From an uncultured Clostridia bacterium (GTDB taxonomy: Bacteria > Bacillota > Clostridia > Lachnospirales > Anaerotignaceae), in the NCBI GenBank assembly GCA_902477755.1, contig CABSIK010000005.1:62001-126000 (forward strand): a DNA stretch of 64,000 nt. Reading direction: 5' to 3'. Both the position numbers and the translations under genes were made by a program. Positions within the stretch are counted from its first letter, which is position 1. Every line of letters starts with the position of its first letter. The notes under the pieces are model-generated. The model had not been told where the DNA came from. It did no database searches and saw only the letters and a program-made list of their open reading frames with translations. Shown here piece by piece: positions 50,159 through 58,944 of the stretch.

Positions 50159-52219
50159 ATGAAAAGTTTATTACAAAATGCAATTTCATTATTTGTTATC
50201 GTAATTGTTTTATTGATCCTTATACCCTTAAATCCCTTTGTCATCGATATCTTTTTCATATTAAACATATCGTTGTCATTGATTATATTATTGATAACAA
50301 TGAATATCCGAGAGGCACTGGAGTTTTCTATCTTCCCTTCTCTTTTGCTGATTACGACTTTATTTAGGCTTGGGCTGAATATTGCGTCAACTAGATTGAT
50401 TTTAACAAGACAAGGACAAGCCGGTGAGGTAATATCCGCCATTGGTAACTTTGTATTGCAAGGGAACATCGTTGTTGGTGTTATTATCTTTTTGATTATT
50501 GTATTGGTGCAGTTTATCGTAATATCCAAGGGTGCAGAAAGAGTTGCGGAGGTAGCGGCAAGATTTACACTGGATGCTATGCCAGGTAAACAAATGGCAA
50601 TTGACGCGGATCTGAGTTCTGGGCTGATTAATGAAGAAGAGGCTAGAATGCGCCGTTATAAAATCCAGAAAGAATCCGACTTTTACGGTGCCATGGATGG
50701 TGCTACAAAAATTGTAAAGGGCGATGCCATCATGTCTATCATCATTACCTGTATCAACTTTATTGCAGGTACGATTATAGGTATGGTGCAGTCCAACATG
50801 CCTTTTGATGAGGTATTAAGGGTGTACTCTATTGCAACCATAGGTGATGGGCTTGTTTCACAGATTCCTGCTCTTTTGATCTCAACAGCTACAGGTATGA
50901 TCGTTACACGAGCGGTATCAGACGGAAGCTTAAATGAAGATGTGGCAGGCCAATTTTTGGCGCAGCCCCATGCAATCCTGACAGGCGGCTGCATTCTTGC
51001 GGTATTGGCAGTTGTGCCGGGAATGCCGCATTTGCAGTTGATTATTTTATCTGCTGCATTGATTGCTTTAGGATATACGGTATCCAAAAATATGAAAATG
51101 GCAGCTGTGGAAGAACAGTATGCAGAAGCGGCTATGGCTGCGGAGGAACCAGCGCCAGATACTTCCTATAAGGATATTAACAGTGTTTATTCGCTGTTAA
51201 ATGTGGAACCCATAGAGATGGAGTTTGGATATAGTTTGATTCCTTTGGCAGATGAGTCCAGCGGAGGCAAGCTGATTAACAGAATTGTTATTTTCCGCAG
51301 ACAGTTTGCTCAGGAAATGGGACTGGTAATTCCGTCCATAAGATTAAGAGATAGTTCCAATTTGAATACAAATCAATATGTGATCAAAATAAAGGGGGAA
51401 GAGGTGGCAAGAGGCGAAATATTGATCGACTATTATTTGGCTTTGGAGCCGCCGAATCCATTGGGTGACATAGACGGCATAGAAACAATTGAACCTGCCT
51501 ATGGCATACCAAGCAAGTGGATTACACCAGACTTAAAGGAAACAGCAGAAATTTATGGCTATACTGTCATAGATCCCCTTTCTGTAGTGGTAACGCATCT
51601 TTCTGAAGTGATCAGACAGCATTCTTATGAACTTTTGACTAGAAATGAAGTGATGCAGCTGATCGATAATCTGAAAAAAGTATCCAAAGAACTGGTGGAA
51701 GAGGCCTTTCCCAATATCATTTCCTATGGTGCGTTTCAAAAGATACTGGCAAATCTTCTGAAAGAAGGCATCCCCATTAAAGATTTGAACACGATTGTAG
51801 AATGTATTGTGGATTCATCTGCTGACACAAAGGATATTGATACTTTGATTGGAAATATTCGTGTAGAATTGAAGCGAACCATTACAAGAAAGTTCTGTGA
51901 CAATGGACAGATGAAGGTAATGACGTTAGATGGAGAGACAGAAAGATTGATTGCATCTAATTTGATTAAGGGAGAAAGGGGCATATATCTGGCTTTAAGT
52001 CCTGATATTATGCAAAAGCTTATCAGTAAGCTTTCTGAAAATGTGAAGAAATTTAATGAGCTTTCACAGCCGCCTATTTTGCTGACAAGTCATGTGATTC
52101 GACTTTATGTATATCGTTTGATTGAGCAGTTTTTCCCGAATATCTATGTTTTGTCTTTTAACGAAATTGCAAATAATGTTCAGATTCAAGCAGTTGGGAA
52201 TATTTCATTGGATAAATAA
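50159..52219 (+). CDS. flhA: Flagellar export gate protein FlhA
   Basis: FlhA forms the nonameric ring that docks export substrates and uses the proton gradient. The 686-residue product has eight membrane helices in the first 330 residues (with RFTLDAMPGKQMAIDADLSS and GAMDGATKIVKGDAIMSI, the conserved FHIPEP-type loop). A large cytoplasmic domain contains IRLRDSSNLNTNQYVIKIKG and VTHLSEVIRQHSYELLTRNE. It starts at ATG 50159. The next gene is a sigma factor, not flhF as in Bacillus. Confidence 0.96.
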   Translation: MKSLLQNAISLFVIVIVLLILIPLNPFVIDIFFILNISLSLIILLITMNIREALEFSIFPSLLLITTLFRLGLNIASTRLILTRQGQAGEVISAIGNFVLQGNIVVGVIIFLIIVLVQFIVISKGAERVAEVAARFTLDAMPGKQMAIDADLSSGLINEEEARMRRYKIQKESDFYGAMDGATKIVKGDAIMSIIITCINFIAGTIIGMVQSNMPFDEVLRVYSIATIGDGLVSQIPALLISTATGMIVTRAVSDGSLNEDVAGQFLAQPHAILTGGCILAVLAVVPGMPHLQLIILSAALIALGYTVSKNMKMAAVEEQYAEAAMAAEEPAPDTSYKDINSVYSLLNVEPIEMEFGYSLIPLADESSGGKLINRIVIFRRQFAQEMGLVIPSIRLRDSSNLNTNQYVIKIKGEEVARGEILIDYYLALEPPNPLGDIDGIETIEPAYGIPSKWITPDLKETAEIYGYTVIDPLSVVVTHLSEVIRQHSYELLTRNEVMQLIDNLKKVSKELVEEAFPNIISYGAFQKILANLLKEGIPIKDLNTIVECIVDSSADTKDIDTLIGNIRVELKRTITRKFCDNGQMKVMTLDGETERLIASNLIKGERGIYLALSPDIMQKLISKLSENVKKFNELSQPPILLTSHVIRLYVYRLIEQFFPNIYVLSFNEIANNVQIQAVGNISLDK

Positions 52220-52240
52220 GCAACGAATGGGGATGTTGGG

Positions 52241-53044
52241 ATGATTGGGCGTAAAGAATTTGAAGAAATGAGCAATGAGCAACTGCTCGAAATATATAGC
52301 CAGACAAAAGATCATGCAGTGAAACAAGAAATTGTTTTACGATATATTTATCTTGTTAAGAGCATAGCTATACAGTTTCGTGGTGTATACTCAAATTTTG
52401 CCCAAATTGAGGACATCGTGGATGAAAGTGTGATTGCTTTGATGAAAGCGGTAGACAAATATGATCCAAGTATGCATACAAAATTTGAGACTTTTGTTTC
52501 AAAAAGGCTGAAAGGTCTCATTATTGATATTACAAGAAAACAGGACTGGGTGCCAAGAACAGTCAGAAAAGAAATGAAAGGCATAGACGAGGCCACAAAA
52601 AAGCTTTATGAAAAGCTGGGGCGCTTTCCTACAGATCAGGAAATGGCTGCCTATTTGCATATCAGTCTTGAAAAGTATTTGAAGATAGTAGGCAAATCAA
52701 ATATTTATAATTTGGTCTCTTTGGATTGTTTTTTAGATGAACAGGTTAGAGATCGTGCGGAAACAAGATTACTTAGCAAAGAAAAACTGCCGGAAGAACA
52801 GTTGGAAGATCAGGAACTTCGTCAGGTATTAAAAGAGGGCTTGTTAAGTCTGAAAAAAAATGAACAGATGGTGCTTTCTCTTTACTATCGGAAGGAACTG
52901 ACTATGAGGGAAATTGCGGAAGTAATGAACTTAAGCAAACCTAGAATTTCTCAGATTCACGCAAATGCTTTAAGAAAATTAAGAGTTTATATTGAAAAAA
53001 ATTATTCAGTGGAGGGGATTGAAAATGTTTCAGGGATTTTATAA
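52241..53044 (+). CDS. sigD: Sigma-28 factor for motility genes (SigD/FliA/WhiG type)
   Basis: This RNA polymerase sigma factor reads late flagellar and chemotaxis promoters. The 267-residue product has region 2 (IVLRYIYLVKSIAIQFRGVY, DIVDESVIALMKAVDKYDPS and FETFVSKRLKGLIIDITRKQ), region 3 (GRFPTDQEMAAYLHI) and region 4 helix-turn-helix (ELTMREIAEVMNLSKPRISQ). It starts at ATG 52241. Near-consensus sigma-28 sites stand before fliD and the chemoreceptor gene. The anti-sigma factor FlgM was not found in the window. Confidence 0.94.
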   Translation: MIGRKEFEEMSNEQLLEIYSQTKDHAVKQEIVLRYIYLVKSIAIQFRGVYSNFAQIEDIVDESVIALMKAVDKYDPSMHTKFETFVSKRLKGLIIDITRKQDWVPRTVRKEMKGIDEATKKLYEKLGRFPTDQEMAAYLHISLEKYLKIVGKSNIYNLVSLDCFLDEQVRDRAETRLLSKEKLPEEQLEDQELRQVLKEGLLSLKKNEQMVLSLYYRKELTMREIAEVMNLSKPRISQIHANALRKLRVYIEKNYSVEGIENVSGIL

Positions 53045-53771
53045 TCTTGCATCTGGAATGCTTACACAAAACAGAAATCTTGATGTGATCAGTAACAATA
53101 TTACAAACTCTCTTACACCAGGATTTAAAAAAGATACCATGACTTCTAGTACATTTCAAGAAGAGATGATTGCAAGAACCGGAAATTTAGACAAGAGTAC
53201 GCCTCAGACATTGAATAGTATGGCCATGATGCGGGTAGCTACTGGTACGGTAACAGATTTTCAGCAAGGACAACTGGAAGAGACAGGAAACGCATTGGAT
53301 GTTGCACTGACCTCCGATGGTTTTTTTCAGATTCAGACGGAAAATGGATATGTTTATACAAGAAATGGTTCTTTTTCTATAGATGATCAGGGTTATCTTG
53401 CTTTGTCGGAAGTAGGACGGGTTATGGGGAACAATGGTGCTATTTATCTTGGTACAGATGAAATACAGATTGATTCTTCAGGTACAATATCTCTTCCCGA
53501 TGGAACTGTGGCTGGAACCATTGCTGTTGTGAATTTTGAAGATAAGACACAATTGGAAAAGGCTGAAAATGGTGTTTTTACTTCTAATGCACAGGGAAAC
53601 GCAATCAATGGAACGATGACACAAGGAAGCGTGGAGCAATCGAATGTAGATGCCATAGATGAGATGATTGGCATGATGGAAAGCCAGAGAGCCTTGCAGA
53701 GCGCGGCACAGGTGCTGAAAATATATGATGAGATGATGAGTAAGGCTGTAAATGATATTGGACAGATTTAA
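53025..53771 (+). CDS. flgF: Flagellar rod protein FlgF-like (FlhO)
   Basis: The 248-residue protein is of the rod/hook family: MFQGFYNLASGMLTQNRNLD and VISNNITNSLTPGFKKDTM at the start, a central SDGFFQIQTENGYVYTRNGS motif, and the end helix AIDEMIGMMESQRALQSAAQ. It builds the distal rod. Two such genes stand in tandem; the first corresponds to flhO/flgF and the second to flhP/flgG, but which is which is by position only. The ATG at 53025 follows GGAGGGGAT and overlaps the end of the sigma gene by 20 bp. Confidence 0.88.
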   Translation: MFQGFYNLASGMLTQNRNLDVISNNITNSLTPGFKKDTMTSSTFQEEMIARTGNLDKSTPQTLNSMAMMRVATGTVTDFQQGQLEETGNALDVALTSDGFFQIQTENGYVYTRNGSFSIDDQGYLALSEVGRVMGNNGAIYLGTDEIQIDSSGTISLPDGTVAGTIAVVNFEDKTQLEKAENGVFTSNAQGNAINGTMTQGSVEQSNVDAIDEMIGMMESQRALQSAAQVLKIYDEMMSKAVNDIGQI

Positions 53772-53784
53772 TGGGGGTGAATTT

Positions 53785-54498
53785 ATGAACTATTCTTTTT
53801 ATTCCAGTGCTGTTGGAGCAGGAAGCATGCAGAATAGGCTGGATGTTGTATCAAATAATATTTCAAATGTATCAACAACTGGTTATAAATCGCAAAATGG
53901 GTATTTTGGAGAGCTAGTATATAAAAAAATACGTGCCACAGAAGGAGATAATGGAAACACTACCTATGGCGCTGGCGTAAAATTGAAGGAAACAGATACG
54001 AATTTTCTTCAAGGGAATCTGACACAAACGGGTATGCCTTTGGATTATGCCATTCAGGGAGACGGTTTTTTTGCCCTTTATGATCCTAGAACCCAGACTA
54101 CATCTTATACACGAGATGGCAGTTTTCAAATGTCTCAGCAACAAAATGGAGCGTTTTATCTTACAGACAGCGAGGGCAAATGGGTGTTGGATGAGAATAG
54201 GAATCCCATTGTCGTGGAAAATATGGAGGATGAACACCAGATTGGTGTTTTTGTATTTGCGCAAAAATCGGGAATGGTTCATCTGGGGAATAATGAGTTT
54301 CAGGCAACAGAAAAAAACGGCAATCCTGTTGTGCAGGAGGATGAAGGCGTTCTTGTGAGAGGTGCTCTGGAGGATTCCAATGTAGATTTGATGAAAGAAA
54401 TTACAGATATGATGGAGATTCAAAGAGTTTATCAAATGTCTGTAAAAATGGTTCAAACATCAGACGAAGTTGAGAATACAGTAAATAACCTCAGATAA
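53785..54498 (+). CDS. flgG: Flagellar rod protein FlgG-like (FlhP)
   Basis: This second tandem rod protein of 237 residues has MNYSFYSSAVGAGSMQNRLD, then VVSNNISNVSTTGYKSQNGY, the IQGDGFFALYDPRTQTTSYT motif and the end helix EITDMMEIQRVYQMSVKMVQ. It should form the distal rod next to the hook. The ATG at 53785 has GGGGGTG upstream; the frame is open further back but runs into the previous gene. cheC follows after 17 bases. Confidence 0.88.
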   Translation: MNYSFYSSAVGAGSMQNRLDVVSNNISNVSTTGYKSQNGYFGELVYKKIRATEGDNGNTTYGAGVKLKETDTNFLQGNLTQTGMPLDYAIQGDGFFALYDPRTQTTSYTRDGSFQMSQQQNGAFYLTDSEGKWVLDENRNPIVVENMEDEHQIGVFVFAQKSGMVHLGNNEFQATEKNGNPVVQEDEGVLVRGALEDSNVDLMKEITDMMEIQRVYQMSVKMVQTSDEVENTVNNLR

Positions 54499-54515
54499 AG
54501 AAATGGGGGAATCAT

Positions 54516-55142
54516 ATGACTATTTCAAGATATGAAGATATTAATGGCATTGGGATGGATGCGTTAAAAGAAATTGGGAGCATAGGTACAGGAAATGCTG
54601 CAACAGCTCTTTCTAAGGTGCTTTCAAAAAAAGTAAAAATGTCTGTGCCAGAAGTAAAGGTCATAGATTTTAATAAAGCAATGTATGAGTTTGGCGGCCC
54701 TGAGACCATTGTTGCAGGTGTGCTGGTTAATTTTACTGGCGAAATAAATGGTATGATGCTTTATATACAGGAATTAAATTCTACCAATACGGTTCTGGAA
54801 TGTTTGATGGGCAAAAAAATAGAGAATTTCTTGGAGCTGGATGAAATGGAATTATCCTCTCTGATAGAAGTAGGGAATATTATTATTTCTTCTTATATTA
54901 GTGCCATCTCTACCCTGACGGGAATTCAGCTCAAGCCTTCTGTTCCAGAGGTGGCTGTAAACATGCTTGGTGGAATCATGAATGTTCCAATTGCTCAATA
55001 TGGCTACAAAACAGATAAGCTCATGACAATCGGAGGAAAACTGAGCTGTGAACAACAGGAGATGTGCAGCAATTTGATTTTAATGCCGGACATCGAGAGT
55101 TTAAATTATTTGATGGAAAAGTTAGGTGTTACATGTGAATAA
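54516..55142 (+). CDS. cheC: CheY-P phosphatase CheC
   Basis: CheC removes phosphate from CheY and is stimulated by CheD. The 208-residue product has two active-site helices. The second, SLIEVGNIIISSYISAIS, keeps the S-x3-E-x2-N pattern. The first reads DALKEIGSIGTGNAATALSK, so its Asn is a Ser. In Bacillus the second site matters more, so activity is likely kept. It starts at ATG 54516 with GGGGG upstream and overlaps cheD by 8 bp, in line with the CheC-CheD partnership. Confidence 0.93.
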   Translation: MTISRYEDINGIGMDALKEIGSIGTGNAATALSKVLSKKVKMSVPEVKVIDFNKAMYEFGGPETIVAGVLVNFTGEINGMMLYIQELNSTNTVLECLMGKKIENFLELDEMELSSLIEVGNIIISSYISAISTLTGIQLKPSVPEVAVNMLGGIMNVPIAQYGYKTDKLMTIGGKLSCEQQEMCSNLILMPDIESLNYLMEKLGVTCE

Positions 55143-55617
55143 ATCTTATACAGTAGGTATTGCGGATATGAAGTTATGTCGTACGCAAGGAACCCTTGTG
55201 ACCTTTGCCTTAGGCTCCTGTGTAGGTATTTGCATGTACGATCCAGAAATCAAATTAGCAGGATTACTTCATATCATGCTTCCCAAAAAAAATCCGCAGG
55301 ATAAAAACATTCTCAAATACGCGGATACAGGAATACCAGAGATGATTCGGAAAATGGAAGCTTTTGGAGCCATAAGAGGAAGAATGGTGGCGAAAATAGC
55401 TGGCGGAGCTAAAATGTTTGCATTTGCGGCAGGCAATAGCGCCATTGACCACATTGGTGATAGAAATGTGGAAAGTGTAAAAGAAGTCCTGAGAAAAGAA
55501 CGAATACGGCTCCTGAGAGAGGACGTAGGAGGAAATTATGCAAGGACGTTATACTTCGATGTGGCAACGGGAGAGGCTATGGTAAAAACCTTTGGCAAAG
55601 GAGAAGTAAAGCTATAA
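55135..55617 (+). CDS. cheD: Chemoreceptor glutamine deamidase CheD
   Basis: CheD converts receptor glutamines to glutamates and also activates CheC. The 160-residue product has the catalytic C29 in FALGSCVGICMYDPE and H46 in LAGLLHIMLP. It then has the KIAGGAKMF block and end motifs (EDVGGNYARTLYFDVATGE). The start is GTG at 55135, inside the end of cheC. A 76-base gap to cheV follows with no clear terminator. Confidence 0.94.
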   Translation: MNKSYTVGIADMKLCRTQGTLVTFALGSCVGICMYDPEIKLAGLLHIMLPKKNPQDKNILKYADTGIPEMIRKMEAFGAIRGRMVAKIAGGAKMFAFAAGNSAIDHIGDRNVESVKEVLRKERIRLLREDVGGNYARTLYFDVATGEAMVKTFGKGEVKL

Positions 55618-55693
55618 TTAATTCATGATTGTTTTTACGAAATCCTTATTTTTTTATTCTGAATGACGATATTAAAAGAGAGGAGGGTTTGTC

Positions 55694-56617
55694 ATGAGTG
55701 ATTGTACATCTAATACGGGAATTTTATTAGAATCTGGAACAAATGAAATAGAAATTATGGAGTTTACCATTGATGGCAACCTTTATGGCATCAATGTGGC
55801 GAAAGTAAGAGAAATAATTATGGCAGACAAGGTAAAACCCATGCCCCATACACATCCAGCGGTAGAAGGGATTTTTAAGCCAAGAGACATTATGCTGACG
55901 GTTGTGGATTTGCCAATGTATCTAACAGGGGTGCCATCTGAGAAACAAGATCGTGATTTGTTTATTATAACGAATTTTAACAGCTTGTTTATCGCCTTTC
56001 GCGTACATACAGTAGAAGGGATTTATCGCATTTCTTGGGAAGCCATCAAAAAGCCGGATAAGGTCATCACAAGCGGTGAAGACGGTGTGGCAACAGGGAT
56101 TGCTCAATGTGGGAACAATCTTGTGACAATTCTGGACTTTGAAAAGATTGTTGCGGAAATCGCGCCTGAAACAGGAATAAAGCTGGAAGAAATCGACAGA
56201 ATGGGAGCAAGGGAGAGAAATAATTCACCAATTGTAGTTGTGGAAGACTCTATTTTGCTTTCCAGAATGATTATGGAAGCTTTGTCAAAAGCAGGATATA
56301 CAGATGTTACAAAATTTGATAATGGTCAGGAAGCTTGGGATTATTTGAAGTCTTTCAGAGATGAAGGAAATGTGAAAGAGAAAGTAGCTTTGGTTATTAC
56401 CGATATTGAAATGCCCATGATGGATGGTCATAGATTGACGAAGCTTGTAAAAACGGATGAAAAGCTGAAAGGGATTCCCATTGTTATTTTTTCTTCTTTG
56501 ATTAATCATGAAATGGAGATCAAAGGAAGGGAACTTGGAGCGGATGAACAGTTGTCCAAACCGGAAATTGGCCATCTGGTAGAAGTGATTGATGGCTTAT
56601 TGGAACGGAGCAAATGA
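55694..56617 (+). CDS. cheV: Chemotaxis coupling protein CheV (CheW-receiver fusion)
   Basis: CheV links receptors to CheA and adapts by phosphorylation. The 307-residue product has a CheW-like domain (EIMEFTIDGNLYGINVAKVR, PMPHTHPAVEGIFKPRDIML) to about residue 165. A receiver domain follows from 185 (IVVVEDSILLSRMIMEAL, phospho-acceptor D237 in VITDIEMPMMDG, late SKPEI segment). Length is standard (303 in Bacillus). It starts at ATG 55694 after AGAGGAGGG. Confidence 0.95.
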   Translation: MSDCTSNTGILLESGTNEIEIMEFTIDGNLYGINVAKVREIIMADKVKPMPHTHPAVEGIFKPRDIMLTVVDLPMYLTGVPSEKQDRDLFIITNFNSLFIAFRVHTVEGIYRISWEAIKKPDKVITSGEDGVATGIAQCGNNLVTILDFEKIVAEIAPETGIKLEEIDRMGARERNNSPIVVVEDSILLSRMIMEALSKAGYTDVTKFDNGQEAWDYLKSFRDEGNVKEKVALVITDIEMPMMDGHRLTKLVKTDEKLKGIPIVIFSSLINHEMEIKGRELGADEQLSKPEIGHLVEVIDGLLERSK

Positions 56618-56654
56618 GGTTTGAAGTGCATGATTGCTGGAGAGGGTGATGAAA

Positions 56655-57896
56655 ATGCATAGATATATTGTAAGACAGCCAGTAAAGGATCATGTAGGAA
56701 CCACATATGGATATGAGATTTTGTTTCATGTGGAAAATGAACATGATAAAATGATGAAGGACTATGCAGCGGCAGATTCTATATTTATGTTTTTGCTGCA
56801 AAATTCAGGAAAGCTGTCTGCTTCTGAAACTGTTTTTATGACATTCACCATGAATTTATTGTTAAAGAATACTCCAAAATTATTCAAGCCAGACCGTCTG
56901 GTCATACAGATTGATGACAGTGTCATCATACATCCTCTGGCTGCGAATATTATAAAAAGGTACCGAGAGGAAGGGTATCAATTTTGTATCAATGACTTTC
57001 AGTATTCTCCTAGATATTTTTCTTTTTTGGAGTTGGTGGATTATCTAAAGATCGACGCAGGTGTAATTGATAAAGAAATGGCCATGAATAATCTATTGAG
57101 ATTGGGCAGCGGTTTTCATAAAAAATGCATTATTACAGGTATCAATAATGCTTCAGTTTATGAAAAAGTAAAAGAACTGCCGGCTGATTATTATCAAGGC
57201 AGTTTTGTTGCAGAAGCCATGGCTGTAAAGGCCAATAAAGCAGAGTTTTTGCAGAGTAATTTTTTCCAGCTATTGGTTGCAGTTACAGGAAATGAACCCA
57301 ATCTGGATGAAATAGAGGAAATTATTACGAGGGATGCAGCCCTTACATATGCCATTTTAAAAATGGTCAATTCCGTGCATTTTGCCTTAAGACACAGAAC
57401 TGCATCTGTAAAGCAGGCATTGACCATATTGGGCTTGAATCAGTTGAAGCAGTGGGTATATTTGCTGAGTTTTGAACAGAAGGATTATGCAGGCAACGCA
57501 TCAGAAGATATTTTAAAAATTTCTTTCCAGAGAGCAAACTTTTGTCAGCAGCTTGTTCAGTTTATCAAACATATCAATATTAACAAATCAGATGCATATC
57601 TTTTGGGTATGTTTTCTACCATTGAATGTTTAGTCGATGCTCCGGCGCAGGAAGTCATCAATGAAATTCCGCTGGCGGAAGAAGTAAAAGATGCGATTAT
57701 TTCTCGCAAGGGAAAATGCGGCACATTGCTCCAGCTGGTATTATGCTATGAGAATGCAGATTGGGAAGGTATTTCTCAATATGCCAAGAGTTTGGAAATT
57801 CCCATGGATGTTTTGGCACAGGTATACTTTGACTGCGTAGAACATGTGAACGAAATTTGGAATAGTATGTTAAATCAGCAAATAGAAGAAGAATAA
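56655..57896 (+). CDS. HDOD protein with degenerate EAL domain (YuxH-like)
   Basis: The 413-residue protein has an N-terminal EAL-like fold (YIVRQPVKDHVGTTYGYEIL, QFCINDFQYSPRYFSFLELV, YLKIDAGVIDK) in which key metal-binding acids are altered, so it is probably not an active c-di-GMP phosphodiesterase. A C-terminal HDOD domain starts near residue 205 (DAALTYAILKMVNSVHFALR, ILGLNQLKQWVYLLSF). Such proteins act in signalling. Being last in the flagellar operon, it may tie motility to c-di-GMP or stress. The ATG at 56655 was chosen with GGAGAGG 8 bases upstream; one two codons earlier is too close. Confidence 0.82.
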   Translation: MHRYIVRQPVKDHVGTTYGYEILFHVENEHDKMMKDYAAADSIFMFLLQNSGKLSASETVFMTFTMNLLLKNTPKLFKPDRLVIQIDDSVIIHPLAANIIKRYREEGYQFCINDFQYSPRYFSFLELVDYLKIDAGVIDKEMAMNNLLRLGSGFHKKCIITGINNASVYEKVKELPADYYQGSFVAEAMAVKANKAEFLQSNFFQLLVAVTGNEPNLDEIEEIITRDAALTYAILKMVNSVHFALRHRTASVKQALTILGLNQLKQWVYLLSFEQKDYAGNASEDILKISFQRANFCQQLVQFIKHININKSDAYLLGMFSTIECLVDAPAQEVINEIPLAEEVKDAIISRKGKCGTLLQLVLCYENADWEGISQYAKSLEIPMDVLAQVYFDCVEHVNEIWNSMLNQQIEEE

Positions 57897-57913
57897 AAAA
57901 TACAGGCATTTAA

Positions 57914-57987
57914 GGGCATCTTTATAAGAAAACAAAGCAAGCCGAAATCCTTATGGCATAGAGGATTTCAGCTTGCTTATTTTTTTG
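57914..57987 (+). terminator. Terminator of the flagellar operon within an intergenic repeat
   Basis: Arms 57936-57951 and 57962-57977 pair over 15 of 16 positions, followed by a long T run. The left flank (GGGCATCTTTATAAGAAAAC and AAAGCAAGCC) is nearly identical to 16234 and following bases. It also faces the converging ComFB gene. Confidence 0.85.
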
Positions 57988-57997
57988 CCTGTATTTT

Positions 57998-58930
57998 TTA
58001 GTGCCGTGGATTATTGATGACAGTCAAACATGCTTTTGTCAGTTCAGTCATCAAAAGCAGTTTATATTTGCTTTCATAGAAAGAGATAAAGGGAACAATG
58101 TTTTCGTCTGTTACCACAACATATTTCGAAGGCAGGTTGGAAAGTGCCAATGCCATAGTGTCTGCAACACACCGCTTGCACTTACATACATGAAAGCGAT
58201 CCATGTATTCATCGACCTGTTCTCGAACCAATTTTTCGTATACATTTAAAAATAAATAGTCCTGAGAATCCACAGAATCCATTGTATCTTGGTCTAGAGC
58301 TGGATGATCTGAATTCTCTATATTTTCTGAGATAGTATGATTTTCCGAAACATTAGCATCAATTTCATCGGACGGGTTTTCTGCAATTTCCGAATTTGGC
58401 GAAGCATCAATATTATCCGCGCTAAGATCCATAGAGCATTCATCAGTGGATAATGGGGATACGTCTAAATGATTTTCGGAAGTAGATATTGGAGCGGTTT
58501 TGTCGTCCGAAGGGGAATCTTGATGCTCTTCCGTGAAGTCAGCTGGGGAAGATGCGGCGTCTATCTCGTTGGAATCAAGCTGCAAATCTGGGTTTTTCTT
58601 GTCCATATGATCTTCTTTGGAAGTATGTTCTAAAAATTCTTTTTCCAAGCTGTTTTTTATGGCATTGGATAATGCTTCATTCTTGGCTGACTTTTCCAGA
58701 CTTTTTTTAATGGTTGGATTGATTTGCGCTGCATTTTCTATTTTGGATGCGGCATTTATTTCCACAGCAGTCATCATATCAGATTCAGAAGCTTTCGCGT
58801 TTATCTCCGCATTTATTTCCGCATTTGTCTCCGCATCTTGCTTGATTGGTTCTGTGTTAGTTTCAGACAGATGCTTGGAACCGGATATGAGATTTAGTAC
58901 ATGAGCCGTTTTATTGCTTTTTTTTGCCAT
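57998..58930 (-). CDS. ComFB-domain protein with long acidic disordered N-terminus
   Basis: The 310-residue protein has three parts. The first 20 residues are basic (MAKKSNKTAHVLNLISGSKH). Residues 25-225 are acidic, low-complexity Asn/Glu/Ser/Asp sequence with short repeats (AEINAEINA). The C-terminus from about 225 is a ComFB domain: NVYEKLVREQVDEYMDRF, then VCKCKRCVADTMALALSNLP and SKYVVV. ComFB domains have been reported to bind c-di-GMP in cyanobacteria. It is coupled with the ParA gene 14 bases upstream, so it could be the ParA partner. The function here is inferred only. Confidence 0.78.
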   Translation of the reverse strand: MAKKSNKTAHVLNLISGSKHLSETNTEPIKQDAETNAEINAEINAKASESDMMTAVEINAASKIENAAQINPTIKKSLEKSAKNEALSNAIKNSLEKEFLEHTSKEDHMDKKNPDLQLDSNEIDAASSPADFTEEHQDSPSDDKTAPISTSENHLDVSPLSTDECSMDLSADNIDASPNSEIAENPSDEIDANVSENHTISENIENSDHPALDQDTMDSVDSQDYLFLNVYEKLVREQVDEYMDRFHVCKCKRCVADTMALALSNLPSKYVVVTDENIVPFISFYESKYKLLLMTELTKACLTVINNPRH

Positions 58931-58944
58931 AATAACACCTCCGC

